The notes: generated by a model not told the origin, from the letters alone. A stretch of DNA of 40,945 bases from Deltaproteobacteria bacterium (GCA_031270705.1 JAISWW010000078.1:1-40945); one strand, 5' to 3'; shown: positions 8,931 to 18,900, counted from the stretch's first letter. Numbers and translations are program-made.

Positions 8931-9893
8931 TTACGATTTTAGACAATGAAGCGTAATTAAAGGAGCGCGAGTGGCCAGCCCTAAACCCTGATAGAGAGCC
9001 AAAGCCGGCAGATTATAAGAAGCGGTCTCCACGGCCAAAGTCTGACAGTCTTGCCGCCAAAGCTCCCGTAAGGTCTCTAGCATGAGCAATTCTCCCAAGC
9101 CCTCGCCCCGGCGATCCTCAGCCACGAAGAGAGCGGTTAAGCTGGCTTCCTGGCCTTTGACGCTGGCTAAAGAGACGGCCACGGGTCTTTGGCCGAGCTC
9201 TTCCCATAAAAACAAAGCGGGTAGGCCTCGGGAAAAATGGTTGAGAGCCACCGCTCGCCACAACTTAGCCGAAAAGTCGTGGGGCAAAAAAGGCCCATGC
9301 AAGTAGTGGCCATCATAAAAGAGTTCCCCCAAAGCCTCTAACCATTTCTCGCCTTCCCCGGTCAGAGGCGTCCTTAAAGTTAAACCCTCCCCCCTGGTAA
9401 AGGCGAACTCGGGAAATAACTTGGGGTTTATGGGTCCAGACAAGACCGAACTGATCTCGGCCACCACAAAACCGGCTTGGCCAAACCCGCGAATGATGGC
9501 TGGGTCATGAATGGCTTTAACGGCTAAAAAGCCTGGCCCGGGCTCCAGATCTTTGGCTTTTTGAGCTAAGGCCGCGGTTTTTTTCTGGCGCTCCAAGGGA
9601 TCTAGCTCAAATAACCATGGCCCCAAGAGCCGATGTGAGCTTTGGCCTAGGATGATGGACTCCAAAGCCTGGTCTTGGACAATTAAGAGACCGCGAGCCG
9701 GATAGGCCTCGTCGACCCAAACCACCCGGGCTTGCCCGGAAGCCACCTTAAGGGCTAAGTCCTTAATGTCGGCGGGCGTTAAAGGAGTCCGCCAGAGAGC
9801 GTAAGGGCTGGGCAAACTCTCCTCTTCTCGAGCCAATAGAGTTAAGGTGGCGGCCAAGATTCGGGCCTCGGCTTTGCGTTGCTCCGCGGTCAT
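8931..9893 (-). CDS. GNAT-family N-acetyltransferase
   Basis: 320 residues. The C-terminal third carries the acetyl-CoA-binding GNAT motif: LTALFVAEDRRGEGLGELLM (about residues 236-255), followed by VETASYNLPALALYQGLG, the usual motif B. The N-terminal two thirds do not show a second obvious GNAT fold and may be a substrate-recognition domain. Its ATG overlaps the stop of the radical SAM gene by ATGA, so the two proteins are made together. The acetylated substrate is unknown. Confidence 0.85.
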   Translation of the reverse strand: MTAEQRKAEARILAATLTLLAREEESLPSPYALWRTPLTPADIKDLALKVASGQARVVWVDEAYPARGLLIVQDQALESIILGQSSHRLLGPWLFELDPLERQKKTAALAQKAKDLEPGPGFLAVKAIHDPAIIRGFGQAGFVVAEISSVLSGPINPKLFPEFAFTRGEGLTLRTPLTGEGEKWLEALGELFYDGHYLHGPFLPHDFSAKLWRAVALNHFSRGLPALFLWEELGQRPVAVSLASVKGQEASLTALFVAEDRRGEGLGELLMLETLRELWRQDCQTLAVETASYNLPALALYQGLGLATRAPLITLHCLKS

Positions 9894-10930
9894 TGGAGTT
9901 CCTCAACTATCTCTGACTGAGCCCGCTTTAAATTGTCTACATTATCAGCCTTTTGATTGGCTAAATCTTTAAAAAGCTCATATTTAGTGGTGTTATGATA
10001 GCAATTACGGCAAACCGCGAACCGCTCGTGACCCAAAGATCGCCCCACGCTAGCCCGTTTGGCTTCCATGGCCGGACTCAGCCAAGCCGCGGCCAAAGAC
10101 ATGTCTTTAAGGTTGCCTATGGTGTGTTCCGCCAAACCTTGGGCGTCCTGGCCACAGTACTGAATGGAGCCATCATATTTCACTTCCAAAGCCAAAAAGA
10201 CGTCCACGCACAAACCTCTAGTCAAATTGGCCGATTGCCTAGCCAAATGGGGTTTAAGGCGTGGGCTTTGACTCACAAAATTGAGGTTGGTCAAATCCAC
10301 GGCCACTTTATCCACCACGCGCGACCACTCTTGAGTAAAGGCGATGGGATCGGCTTCCGCCAACTCATCAGCCAAAACCGAGGTCAATAAGCTTAAAAAT
10401 GGCCTCGGTCGATCCCCTCTTAAGTTTGAGGCCATAAGAATTTTTTCTTTTAAGACCGAAAAACTGGCCTTAACGCGGTTTTGCTCGTACTGCTCTGGAG
10501 TCAGGCCCTGGAGAGAAAACTGGAGATCGTCAACCTCCAAGTCAATAAAGAGCTTCATCAGCTCTGGGGTTAAGGCGAGGCCATTGGTGTAGATCTTGAT
10601 CTTGACGCCTTTGGTTTTAACCATCTCCACTAAGCGCCCAATTCGCGGGTGCAGAAGTGGCTCTCCCCAACCGGTCAAGCGCAAAGCCGCCCCAGGCCAC
10701 TTAGCCATTTCCTCAAAAAGCCCCTCCACCAAATCCAGATCCAAATAACCCAAGGGCCTTTGGGATAGTTGTCTGGAACAGAAAAGACAATCCAATTGGC
10801 AGACATTGGTGGGCTCTAAATTGACCCATATGGGGCGAGAACCTGGCGGATCATAGGATTTCAGCCAGCGATCCGAGCTAAATATATAATGAAAAGGGTC
10901 GCTTAAGGGGCCATGACGATAGGTCAGCAC
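9890..10930 (-). CDS. radical SAM protein with SPASM-type C-terminal cluster domain
   Basis: 346 residues. The radical SAM cluster motif is CQLDCLFC (C-x3-C-x2-C, near residues 43-50), followed by the LTGWGEPLLHP glycine-rich SAM-binding strand. The C-terminal part has Cys residues in LCVDVF, YCGQDAQG and AVCRNCYH in the order expected for a SPASM domain holding an auxiliary Fe-S cluster, plus the HTIGNLKD segment common to that group. Such enzymes often modify peptides or cofactors by radical chemistry. The start is GTG, inside the end of the GDT1-like gene (seven-base overlap). No small peptide substrate gene is seen nearby. Confidence 0.88.
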   Translation of the reverse strand: MLTYRHGPLSDPFHYIFSSDRWLKSYDPPGSRPIWVNLEPTNVCQLDCLFCSRQLSQRPLGYLDLDLVEGLFEEMAKWPGAALRLTGWGEPLLHPRIGRLVEMVKTKGVKIKIYTNGLALTPELMKLFIDLEVDDLQFSLQGLTPEQYEQNRVKASFSVLKEKILMASNLRGDRPRPFLSLLTSVLADELAEADPIAFTQEWSRVVDKVAVDLTNLNFVSQSPRLKPHLARQSANLTRGLCVDVFLALEVKYDGSIQYCGQDAQGLAEHTIGNLKDMSLAAAWLSPAMEAKRASVGRSLGHERFAVCRNCYHNTTKYELFKDLANQKADNVDNLKRAQSEIVEELQ

Positions 10931-11214
10931 GCCTTGGCCCCCACGGCCTGGTAGATAAAATAACCGCCCATAATGATAAAAGCCACTCCAGCCAAAATTT
11001 TCAGGACATAAGGCGAGATGAACTGGCTAATAAAATCCCCAGCCAAAACCGCGACTAAAGTGGAAAGAACCAAAGCCAAGCTCGCGGCCAGAAAAATCTC
11101 CCACCGGCCCGCCGCCCCACCCGCGGCGAAGGTTAAGGCCGCCACCTGGGTTTTATCGCCCAGCTCGGCCAAAAGAACGCTTAAAAAAATAGGCCACATA
11201 GCTTTAATTTCCAT
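10924..11214 (-). CDS. GDT1/TMEM165-type (UPF0016) cation transporter, single-repeat form
   Basis: A 96-residue membrane protein with the UPF0016 signature ELGDKTQ (residues about 17-23), whose acidic residues bind the cation, and three hydrophobic helices. Family members export Mn2+ or exchange Ca2+/Mn2+. Most have two copies of the signature in about 190 residues; the single-repeat form needs a dimer or a second half elsewhere, and none is adjacent. AGGTGA precedes the ATG. It is the first gene of the operon with the radical SAM and GNAT genes. Confidence 0.85.
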   Translation of the reverse strand: MEIKAMWPIFLSVLLAELGDKTQVAALTFAAGGAAGRWEIFLAASLALVLSTLVAVLAGDFISQFISPYVLKILAGVAFIIMGGYFIYQAVGAKAC

Positions 11215-11388
11215 CGGGTCACCTGGCTTAAATTTAATATTTTAACACGATAGCCCCTTAGCGTTAGAAAAAAACGAAGGGCTTTGGCGTCTTAAGAGGA
11301 AGAGCCGCGCGGCCTTGAGGCGGCTAAGCCTATAAGGGGAGCGGATAAGAAAAGTCGGGTTTTCGTGATCGCGGTTCGTCGCGTATCC

Positions 11389-11580
11389 CTTTTTGTCAGT
11401 AAGAACGTTGAGCCAGGTTCTACAGTCGTAACAGATGGTTGGAGTGAGTACTGATCTCTCCAAAATATAGCGCGCGGAGGGGTCGGATTCGAGTTGGGGA
11501 TCAATGACGCGCTCGATCGAAGATTTCGAGGGTCTTTTTTTGTCCGGGGCCGGAGTCGGGAAAATGAGCAACCAAAAATA
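11389..11580 (+). promoter_or_regulatory. decayed third copy of the CRISPR leader
   Basis: This stretch aligns by eye to the leader at 11781-11973 with many differences: the GGATTCGAGTTGGGGATCAA block (11483-11502), the GATTTCGAGGGT block (11522-11533), the following T tract and the AAAATGAG end. No repeat follows, although CAACCAAAAATAG (11569-11581) resembles the end of repeat plus spacer in the neighbouring array. The minus-strand open frames here are by-products of this sequence, not genes. Confidence 0.55.
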
Positions 11581-11594
11581 GTCTATTTTCTCAT

Positions 11595-11973
11595 GTTACA
11601 GCTATCATAAGTTTTTGATTGGATTATATGATTTGAGAAGTAGAAGTATAGCGCGTTTATTCATATGAAATTAACTAAAAAAATTCTAAAATATAACGAT
11701 TATGATCCATAGAACAAGCGACCCCTGTGTCGTGACACGATTGATATGGTGGTTTTTGAAAAATAGTAAATAAATTTTTTGGGTTGATTTCAGCTATAGC
11801 TTGTGATAGACTTTTTGGAATAAGACTTTAGCCTACGGTCTAGCCAGATTTGGCGCTTAAGATATGACGCGTGAAAGCGGTGGATTCGGAGTTGGCGATC
11901 AATGGCTTGCTCGCTCAAAGACTTCGAGGGTATTTTTCTTGTTCGGGTACAGAAAATACTGAGTTTTTTAAGC
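11595..11973 (+). promoter_or_regulatory. CRISPR leader A (with about 190 bases of extra upstream homology)
   Basis: The last 190 bases (from GGTTGATTTCAGCTATAG at about 11782) match the leader of the second array, read from its minus strand, including CCTACGGTCTAGCCAG, the GGATTCGGAGTT block, GGCTTGCTCGC, GAAAATACTG and the TTTTTTAAG just before the first repeat. Weaker but clear similarity continues upstream to about 11595 (ATCATAAGTTTTTG, GATTATATGA, GAAGTATAG). The leader would drive crRNA transcription rightward and guide spacer insertion. Confidence 0.75.
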
Positions 11974-12061
11974 GCTGTCCCCACGCGTGTGGGGGTGAAC
12001 CGAAAATAGCGCCTTTGGCATTCTACTATTTAGTTGTTTCCACGCGTGTGGGCCTGAACCC
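11974..12061 (+). CRISPR. degenerate mini CRISPR array A (2 repeats, 1 spacer)
   Basis: Repeat 1 (11974-12002, 29 bases) matches the array B repeat except for its first two bases and keeps the CCCCAC/GTGGGG hairpin arms. Repeat 2 (12033-12061) has about six differences, several in the stem, as expected for a decaying leader-distal repeat. The spacer (12003-12032) is 30 bases rather than 32. The repeat is type I-E-like. No cas gene lies in the window, so this is an orphan, probably inactive remnant. Confidence 0.75.
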
Positions 12062-12524
12062 CTCCTTCAAAAACGCTGGTCAAGATAAAAATTTTTCAAA
12101 AGCCTCCTAAACAGACCCTGGTCAATGTCATATAATTATATACATTACAATTTAAATTTACCCTAAAAACCGTGAACATATTTTTACGCTTTTAGGCTGT
12201 TTTAATTTTGTATATTCCTTTAATTAGTCTTTTTCGTATATTATTAAAAATGAACTTTAAGTTTATTATTATATGTTAAAAAGTCATATAAACGTCATAA
12301 ATTTTTATATTTCTTAGAATAAATTCCATTACAAACAATGGGGCCATGAAAAATTATTTTGCTTCTCCTGCCCTAGCTACCTTCAAAATTTGCGGTTACG
12401 TTCAAATTTCGCTATAATCATTCAGCGTATAAAGTAAATTGTTTTCCCTTTTTAATTTTTGTCGTGGCCAACGAACCGCGAACCGTCTCCAACAAAAGAC
12501 GCCTCAACTAATAAGGAAACCGTA
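12062..12524. other. AT-rich gene-free stretch upstream of the AAA/nuclease gene
   Basis: Strongly A/T-rich with several short self-complementary runs (for example around 12127-12160). It separates the CRISPR remnant from the nuclease gene and probably holds that gene's promoter. An in-frame upstream GTG at 12459 is not used as start because a good ribosome site lies before the ATG at 12525. Confidence 0.5.
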
Positions 12525-14480
12525 ATGACCTTAAGGCTACCTCTAGGCGATCAATCCTTCGCGCAAATTCGGGACGAGGGTTTATTATACGCCGATAAAA
12601 CCGAATATATCTATAAACTCCTTAAAAGCGCGAAACAAAATTATTTTCTGTCCAGGCCTCGCCGGTTTGGCAAAACCCTTTTGCTCCATACTATTAACGA
12701 GCTTTGCTCGGGTAATCGCGAACGATTCCAGGGTCTTTGGATTGATTCCTCGGATTACGCCTTTCCTGAGCTTCCAGTCATCTTTCTAAGTTTGTCCATA
12801 GACGCGACGACTCCAGAAATGCTGAGACAAGGCCTTATGGACAATCTAAGGGACATAGCCGCCACGGAAAACCTCGAAGTTCAAGACGCTTCCTATGATA
12901 TTTATTTCGGGTTCCTTATTGAGGCTCTTTGCCTCAAGAAAAATCAACCTGTTTTAATTCTTATTGATGAATTTGACTCTCCCGTGATCCGAAATATGGA
13001 CAACAACAATATCGCTCAGGCCAACGCCAATATCCTCCAACATTTTTTAGCTATTCTTAAAGCCCCTTTAGTTTCGCCATGTATAAGCTTTACCTTGGTT
13101 ACTGGCCTAACCAGATACGCCCTAAGCTCCATGGAGTCGGATCCTAACCACCTTAATGACATCTCGTTAGAACCGGAATACGCGGGTATCTGCGGTTTCA
13201 CCCTTAACGAATTTGAGTCTCTTTTCGCCGACCGTCTGGATCTAACCCTTACGCGCCTTAAAAAATCCGGTGAAATTGATTCTTCAGCCAACCTGGTAGA
13301 TTTGAAAGATAAAATTTATGAATGGTATGATGGTTATAGTTGGGATGGTTATTCCAGGATTCTCAATCCATATTCAATTCTGAATTTTTTTGACAAAAAC
13401 TCTTTTGATAATTATTGGATCCAATCCAGCCGACCTGGCTATTTGACCTCTTTAATCAAGGCCAGGCCTTGGAATTTTCTAGACCCACAATTGGAATCAT
13501 ATCTCTCTGAGGACGTTAAAAATTCGGAATTAAGCCAGCTTCGGGCCACGCCGCTTCTTTTCCATAGTGGGTACCTGACTGTGGATAGAATATCCAAAAT
13601 CGAAAAGATCATCCCTCTTACTAGTATCTCAATTAAAGTCACTTCCTACAGCTTCAAACTCCCTAATTATGAGATCACTTCATCTTACTATGAGGATTGT
13701 TTCAAGGTTATTCTGGATTTTGAAACGACAGACACGCTAAAAAACTATGGCCAAAATCTGCTAAACGCTTTCCTAACCAGAAATGGTCAAACTGTCAGCT
13801 CAATCCTCAGCGATTTATTCGCTCGAATCAATTTTTTTCAAAGGCCAAAGGATCCGAAAACTTTCCTCGTTTTTCTCCAATTGCTCCTCTCAGCTATGAG
13901 ATTTAAGGCTCAAAGCGAGCGTCTGGATCTATGTCTTGCGCTAACGAGCCAAATCAGCCTCATCATTGAGTTAAAGTATTGCTCGGATCAAGCGAGCCCG
14001 ACCGAGGATGAAAATAATGAGGCCCTGGTCAAGGCGACCGAGGTTATTCTTCCCGAACAGACGCTAAATAAGGTTCTGGCCAAAGCGGTTCAAAATAAAC
14101 TCTCCAGCGTTGAGCTTCTATGGTTATTATTAAAAGGCCAGACTACGTCTCAATATGAGGATAAAATCAAGATTTTAGCTAACTCTGCTACTGAATACTT
14201 AACAGAAGCTGAAATTAACCATGATCTAGCTATTTTAGCAAAAAAAGAGTTTTCAAAAGAAGATATCGCCACAATTTTAAAAAATGTTAAGTCAAAATCG
14301 GCCCTTACAAATGAGCAAGTTGATGAAATATTGTCTAAAGCCGCCGCAAACGCCTTAAAAGATATTACTGAACGGGATTATCATAGTATTATTGGAGGCG
14401 AGGCTAAAGAAATTATAGACCTTGGTCTAGCTGTCTACGGCGATGGCTCTAGAGTTATGGCCATATTCGGCTCTAAATAG
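12525..14480 (+). CDS. AAA-ATPase-like plus PD-(D/E)XK nuclease protein (PF09820/PF08011 type)
   Basis: 651 residues from the ATG preceded by AAGGA seven bases upstream. The N-terminal AAA-ATPase-like domain shows FAQIRDEGLLYADKTEYI, the P-loop-like SRPRRFGKTLL (about 43-53) and Walker B LILIDEFDSP (about 147-156), all hallmarks of this family. The nuclease part has the acidic/ELK pattern (LDLCLALT then IIELKYC, about 465-482). The conserved closing helix (ALKDITERDYHSIIGGEAKEI to the end) is separated from it by an unusual insertion of about 110 residues with helical, Lys/Glu-rich sequence. The family is often expanded in host-associated bacteria and its biological role is unproven; defence or mobile DNA functions have been suggested. 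Confidence 0.9.
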   Translation: MTLRLPLGDQSFAQIRDEGLLYADKTEYIYKLLKSAKQNYFLSRPRRFGKTLLLHTINELCSGNRERFQGLWIDSSDYAFPELPVIFLSLSIDATTPEMLRQGLMDNLRDIAATENLEVQDASYDIYFGFLIEALCLKKNQPVLILIDEFDSPVIRNMDNNNIAQANANILQHFLAILKAPLVSPCISFTLVTGLTRYALSSMESDPNHLNDISLEPEYAGICGFTLNEFESLFADRLDLTLTRLKKSGEIDSSANLVDLKDKIYEWYDGYSWDGYSRILNPYSILNFFDKNSFDNYWIQSSRPGYLTSLIKARPWNFLDPQLESYLSEDVKNSELSQLRATPLLFHSGYLTVDRISKIEKIIPLTSISIKVTSYSFKLPNYEITSSYYEDCFKVILDFETTDTLKNYGQNLLNAFLTRNGQTVSSILSDLFARINFFQRPKDPKTFLVFLQLLLSAMRFKAQSERLDLCLALTSQISLIIELKYCSDQASPTEDENNEALVKATEVILPEQTLNKVLAKAVQNKLSSVELLWLLLKGQTTSQYEDKIKILANSATEYLTEAEINHDLAILAKKEFSKEDIATILKNVKSKSALTNEQVDEILSKAAANALKDITERDYHSIIGGEAKEIIDLGLAVYGDGSRVMAIFGSK

Positions 14481-14788
14481 AAATAAACTATACTAATCGC
14501 TTCTTTTTATATCTAATATATATACTCAAAACTATTAACCTCAAAAAGAGGTTTAGTATTTGGACATTTTAAATTCTTAATTTTTCGTTTTATCTCGCCT
14601 TACGCCTGCCACCTTCCAAAGCTCTGGCCCAATGAGCCATCGCCCTACCCCTCCGCTTCTTATAATTATAGTTAAATATTTGACCGCCTGAGATCAGTAT
14701 GGCAATATAAGCTATTGAAACCTCCGTCCCTTTAGCTTTACGGCTCATTATAAAGCCAACCAATTTTTTTTTATTATGGCGGCCCATC
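14481..14788. other. gap with weak terminator
   Basis: A 6-bp hairpin AACCTC-AAAAA-GAGGTT (14537-14553) followed by a mixed T-rich stretch may end the nuclease transcript. A 66-codon minus-strand open frame (14590-14790) fills the rest but has no ribosome site and overlaps the next gene's start, so I do not call it. Confidence 0.45.
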
Positions 14789-15808
14789 ATGATAAGGCGT
14801 CTTCCCGTCTATCTGCTTTTGGACTGTTCCGAGTCCATGGCTGGCGATCCTTTAAACTCCGTGGAAATTGGGTTCCACAAAATGCTTAGCGCCTTAAAGC
14901 GTAACCCTTACGCTTTGGAGACGGTTCACATTTCCATCATCTCCTTCGCGGCCAAAGCCAAAGTCTTAGCTCCTTTAACGGAGCTATCCAAGGTCAATCC
15001 CCCGCCCTTAACCTTACGACCCGGCACTAGTCTCGGAGCGGCTTTGGATTTGCTTCGGGAATCCATCCAAAACGATGTCATAAAAACCACCTCCACGGTT
15101 AAGGGCGACTACAGACCCTTAGCTTTTATCTTAACGGATGGCTACCCCACGGACGATTGGGAAAGCGCCTTAAATCGCTTAACCGCCGTCAAACCCGCCC
15201 CAGCCCATATCTACGCCATTGGTTGCGGGTCGGAAGTGAATTTTGAGACTTTAAGCCAAATCGCCGACGTTTGTCTCCAAGTGGACGCGGTGACTGGGGA
15301 GAGTTTGGCGAATCTTTTCGTCTGGCTGACCGCGAGCATCCAATCAGCCAGCGTCAGCCCAGAGGCCCCTTTGAGCTTGCTTAAAAATATTCCCCTCGAA
15401 AAAAACCTGACCCTAATCGACAAAGAGCGGCCCCCCAAATATACTGACCAAAAAAATTACCTATTTTTACACGTGACCTGCCGCAAAACTCGCCAACATT
15501 TTATGTCGCGTTACCGTTACAGCCCCCAGAGTCAGTTTTACGTAGCCGAGGCCGCCATCCCTTTGCCAGATGATTTTTTCCAGGAAGGCTCCATGAAAGC
15601 TCCAGCCGTGGACGCGGGCCTTTTGGCTGGTCTCTTGGAATGTCCCTATTGTCATGACCAGGGTTGGGGCAAATGCGGTTTTTGTGGTCACCTTTTTTGT
15701 CTGCCTAGCGACCATTTTCTGCCCGAGATTACTTGTCCCTTTTGCCAAACTACTTTAAAGATGCGACCTGATGACGAGCCTTTTAGCGTGGATGGCTCTG
15801 TGGGGTAA
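14789..15808 (+). CDS. TerY-like VWA domain protein with C-terminal zinc-ribbon (TerY-C)
   Basis: 339 residues. The N-terminal von Willebrand A domain starts RLPVYLLLDCSESMAGDPL with the MIDAS DxSxS (here DCSES), then the conserved Thr in RPGTSLGAAL and Asp in ILTDGYPTDDW, so the metal site looks intact. The C-terminal region (about 285-330) has CPYC, KCGFC, LFC and CPFC pairs typical of the TerY-C metal-binding domain. TerY proteins usually sit with a PP2C phosphatase and a Ser/Thr kinase; neither is here. Cytoplasmic; function probably in assembling a metal-linked stress complex, by family analogy only. The ribosome site is poor. Confidence 0.88.
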   Translation: MIRRLPVYLLLDCSESMAGDPLNSVEIGFHKMLSALKRNPYALETVHISIISFAAKAKVLAPLTELSKVNPPPLTLRPGTSLGAALDLLRESIQNDVIKTTSTVKGDYRPLAFILTDGYPTDDWESALNRLTAVKPAPAHIYAIGCGSEVNFETLSQIADVCLQVDAVTGESLANLFVWLTASIQSASVSPEAPLSLLKNIPLEKNLTLIDKERPPKYTDQKNYLFLHVTCRKTRQHFMSRYRYSPQSQFYVAEAAIPLPDDFFQEGSMKAPAVDAGLLAGLLECPYCHDQGWGKCGFCGHLFCLPSDHFLPEITCPFCQTTLKMRPDDEPFSVDGSVG

Positions 15809-15916
15809 CCTTTTTTACGTTAGTTAATAATCTTAATTGTTTAAATTTCTTAAATTGTCAAGATTTGGCTTCAATAGGTTTGGCCCATTCGCTGAGCGGG
15901 GTCATTGGAGGATATA

Positions 15917-18900
15917 GTGTCTTTATTGTCTCGAGCCTGCCTCGCGCTGTTTTTTGGCCTAATATTAATAGCCCAAACCGCCCCAGCCCCCGCCTTGACC
16001 GTGGAAGAGACTGGGGCTCCCCCAAATCTCGCCGCTTGGAAGGACTGGGTTTTGTTTGGCCTAGGAGATGAGCTCCACTGTCCCAAACACGAAAACCTCA
16101 ATAAGCCCGCTTGCGTTTGGCCTAGCTCCCTAAACCTAAATTTAACCGACACCGGCGGAACCTTTGAGGGCGTTTGGCTCCTTTTTCAGCCCAAAGCCGT
16201 CCCTATCCCTGGCGGTTCTGGAGCTTGGCCCGAAAAAGTCACCGATAGTCTCGACAATGGCCCCCCCAAGCCAATTCCCGTCTCTGACCAAGAGAACCCT
16301 TTTGTTTTTCTGACTACTGGTCGCCATGTTCTGAAAGGCCAATGGTCTTGGTCGGAATTGCCGGACACCTTGGAATTGCCTTTAGGGCCTCTGGTCACGG
16401 TCACGGTCAAAGGCGAGGAGAAAATTTTTCCTTACCAAGAGAATTACAAAAATAACTCGGTGCTTTATTGGCTAAAAGATCCCCAAAAAAAAAGCGATCC
16501 CCAACCCGCCAAACCCAATGACCTGGATCAGGTTCAGACGACTATAGATCGCCTCATTACTGACGATCAGCCCATGATCGTCCTCACTAGAATAAAAATC
16601 ACCGTCTCTGGTCGCGACCGCGAAGAGGTCATTGACCGGGTTTTATTGCCTAACTCCAGGCCCACCCAACTCGTATCCCCCCTCCCCACGCGTTTGGTGG
16701 ATCAAGGTTTAAGGATCCAGGCCAAACCTGGCATCCACGAGATCTTCTTAACGGCCCGTCTTTCTGGGCCAGTGGAAGCCTTAGGGCCTTTGGAGGGAGC
16801 TCATGGCCCGGAAAATTGGGCGGTTAATTTAAATCCCGCTTTAAGGCAAGTTGATATTTCCGGGGCCCCGCAAATCGACGCTTCCCAGGTCAATCTGCCT
16901 CGGAATTGGCGCAATTTTCCGATCTACGCCCTGGAGCCTGGCCAAACCCTCACCTTTAAAACATTGAGAAGAGGGGATCCTGAGCCTGGCCCCAATCTCT
17001 TGACCTTAAATCGCTCTTGCTGGCTGGATTACGATGGCCAAGGCTTAGCTTGCCGCGATGACTTGTCTGGCCAGATGCGTCGCGATTGGCGCGTGTCGGC
17101 CGATCCGCCTTTTGTTCTAGGGCAAGCCAGTCTCAATGGCCAGCCTCAGGTCTTAACCTGGCAAATCAATTCCCAAGGCCAAAAAAGCCCCGGCCTCCAA
17201 GTGCGACAAGGCTCCTTTAACGTGACGGCGGATCTGCGTTTGGCTGATTTCCAAGGCCTTCTGCCCGCTTCCGGCTGGGATCATAACCTCCAAAGCGCCG
17301 ACCAAAAGCTCAATCTACCCCCAGGTTATCGGCTCTTCCATGTTTCTGGGGCTCGGGCGGCCAATGATCGCGGTCGACCAATTACCTGGGTCGACCGCTG
17401 GAACGCTTTGGATCTTTTTATTGTTTTGGCCATCTTTTTAGCGGCCTTAAAATTAAAAGGCCGCGCCTTCGCCATCCTGGCTTTGGCCGTTTTGATCTTG
17501 TCGTATCATGAGCTGATGTCCCCTCGCCTAGTCATCCTCCATATTTTTGGCGCGGTGGCCTTATTAAAAGTTCTGCCGGCGGGTCTCCCCAGAGTTGTCA
17601 CCAAAGTCTGGTTTGGCTTAGCCGCTCTCTTTTTGCTTTTAACCACCGTCGTTTTTCTCATTCACCAAGCCCGAATCGCCATGTATCCCCAGTTGGAGGA
17701 TGTCTCGGCTTATCAACCTGGCTCCTTTGGCTACCCCATGTCCGAGGCTTTATACCAAAGACCCTGGACGGTAGGCCCGGCGGCTAGCCCTGGTTACGAT
17801 GACTACCGAGAGGATGGCTACCGAGAGCCGGCCCCTGTGGCCCCTATGGCTGACTCGGCCAACGAATTTATGGAGCCAGAAGCGCGAAAAGACATGGCTC
17901 TCATGGGCGCCCTCCCGGAGGTTGGCAAACCGGCGGTTGGCAAAGGGGCTAGCGCGAACAAATCCCTCTCCCAATCCAGAGCCGCGGAGATCAGCCAATC
18001 GTCTTTGGCCCGCCCCAATCCCGAGGCCGTGGCCCAAAATAGCCTGGCTCGCCCCAAATGGAGCTGGCAGTCGGTGGTCTTGGACTTTAATGGCCAAGTG
18101 GCTAGAGACCAAGAAGTCAAAATCTACCTTTTGACCCCGAAAGTTGTTTTCGCGTCCCGTCTTTTAAAGATCGCTTTAATGGCCATTTTCGCCTTGAAGC
18201 TTTTGGGCCTGACTCGCGGCTTAAAGCCAGCCAGACCCCATCCAGCTCCCAAACCCGCCCCAAGCGGCGGCGCGACAACCGTTACGGCGATTATTCTGGC
18301 CCTATTTTTAACTTTGACGATAAGCCAGCCGGTCGCGGCTCAATCTTGGCCAGACCAGGAGATTTTGGATGATTTTAAGTTCCGCCTTTTAAAATCTCCG
18401 GACAACGAAATTCGGCCCGCCTGGACTTATTTAGGCCTTGAGCCTAGCGCCGAAACCCTAAAGCTGACTTTTCGGGTTGAGGCCACAGTCCCCACGATCA
18501 TGGAGCTCCCGGTTTTGGACGAGAGCCTTTTTCAGCCCGTAAGCTTAAAAAAGACGGACAAAAGCGGCCCAGAAACTGGCGAGGCCAATCTCCCCATTTT
18601 GGCGGTTGATTTAAATAAAGCCTACGTCCTTGTTCCGGCTGGCCTCAATAGCTTTGTTTATGAGGGTCGCTTAAAAAAGACCGATAATTTCCAATTGCGT
18701 TTGCCCGATGACTTTAAGCCGAAAAAAGTCGAGCTTTTAAGTCCGGATTGGGAGCTAAATGGCCTCGATCCTCAAGGCGCTCCCTTTGGCCCGGCTCTCT
18801 ATTTATCGACCAAAGCCTCTTTGGCGCCCCCAGATACCTCCAAAGAGCCTGAGCCAGAGCCCGAGCCCGACCAATCCGTGGATCAGGTTTTAGAGCCCTA

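Noticed and set aside
11242-11571. 109-codon minus-strand open frame
   Set aside because: It overlies the decayed CRISPR leader; no ribosome site, no recognisable protein features.
11790-11984. 64-codon minus-strand open frame
   Set aside because: Lies entirely in CRISPR leader A and the first repeat, antisense to the leader.
14590-14790. 66-codon basic open frame on the minus strand
   Set aside because: No ribosome site, overlaps the TerY-like start, no known motif; possible but unsupported.
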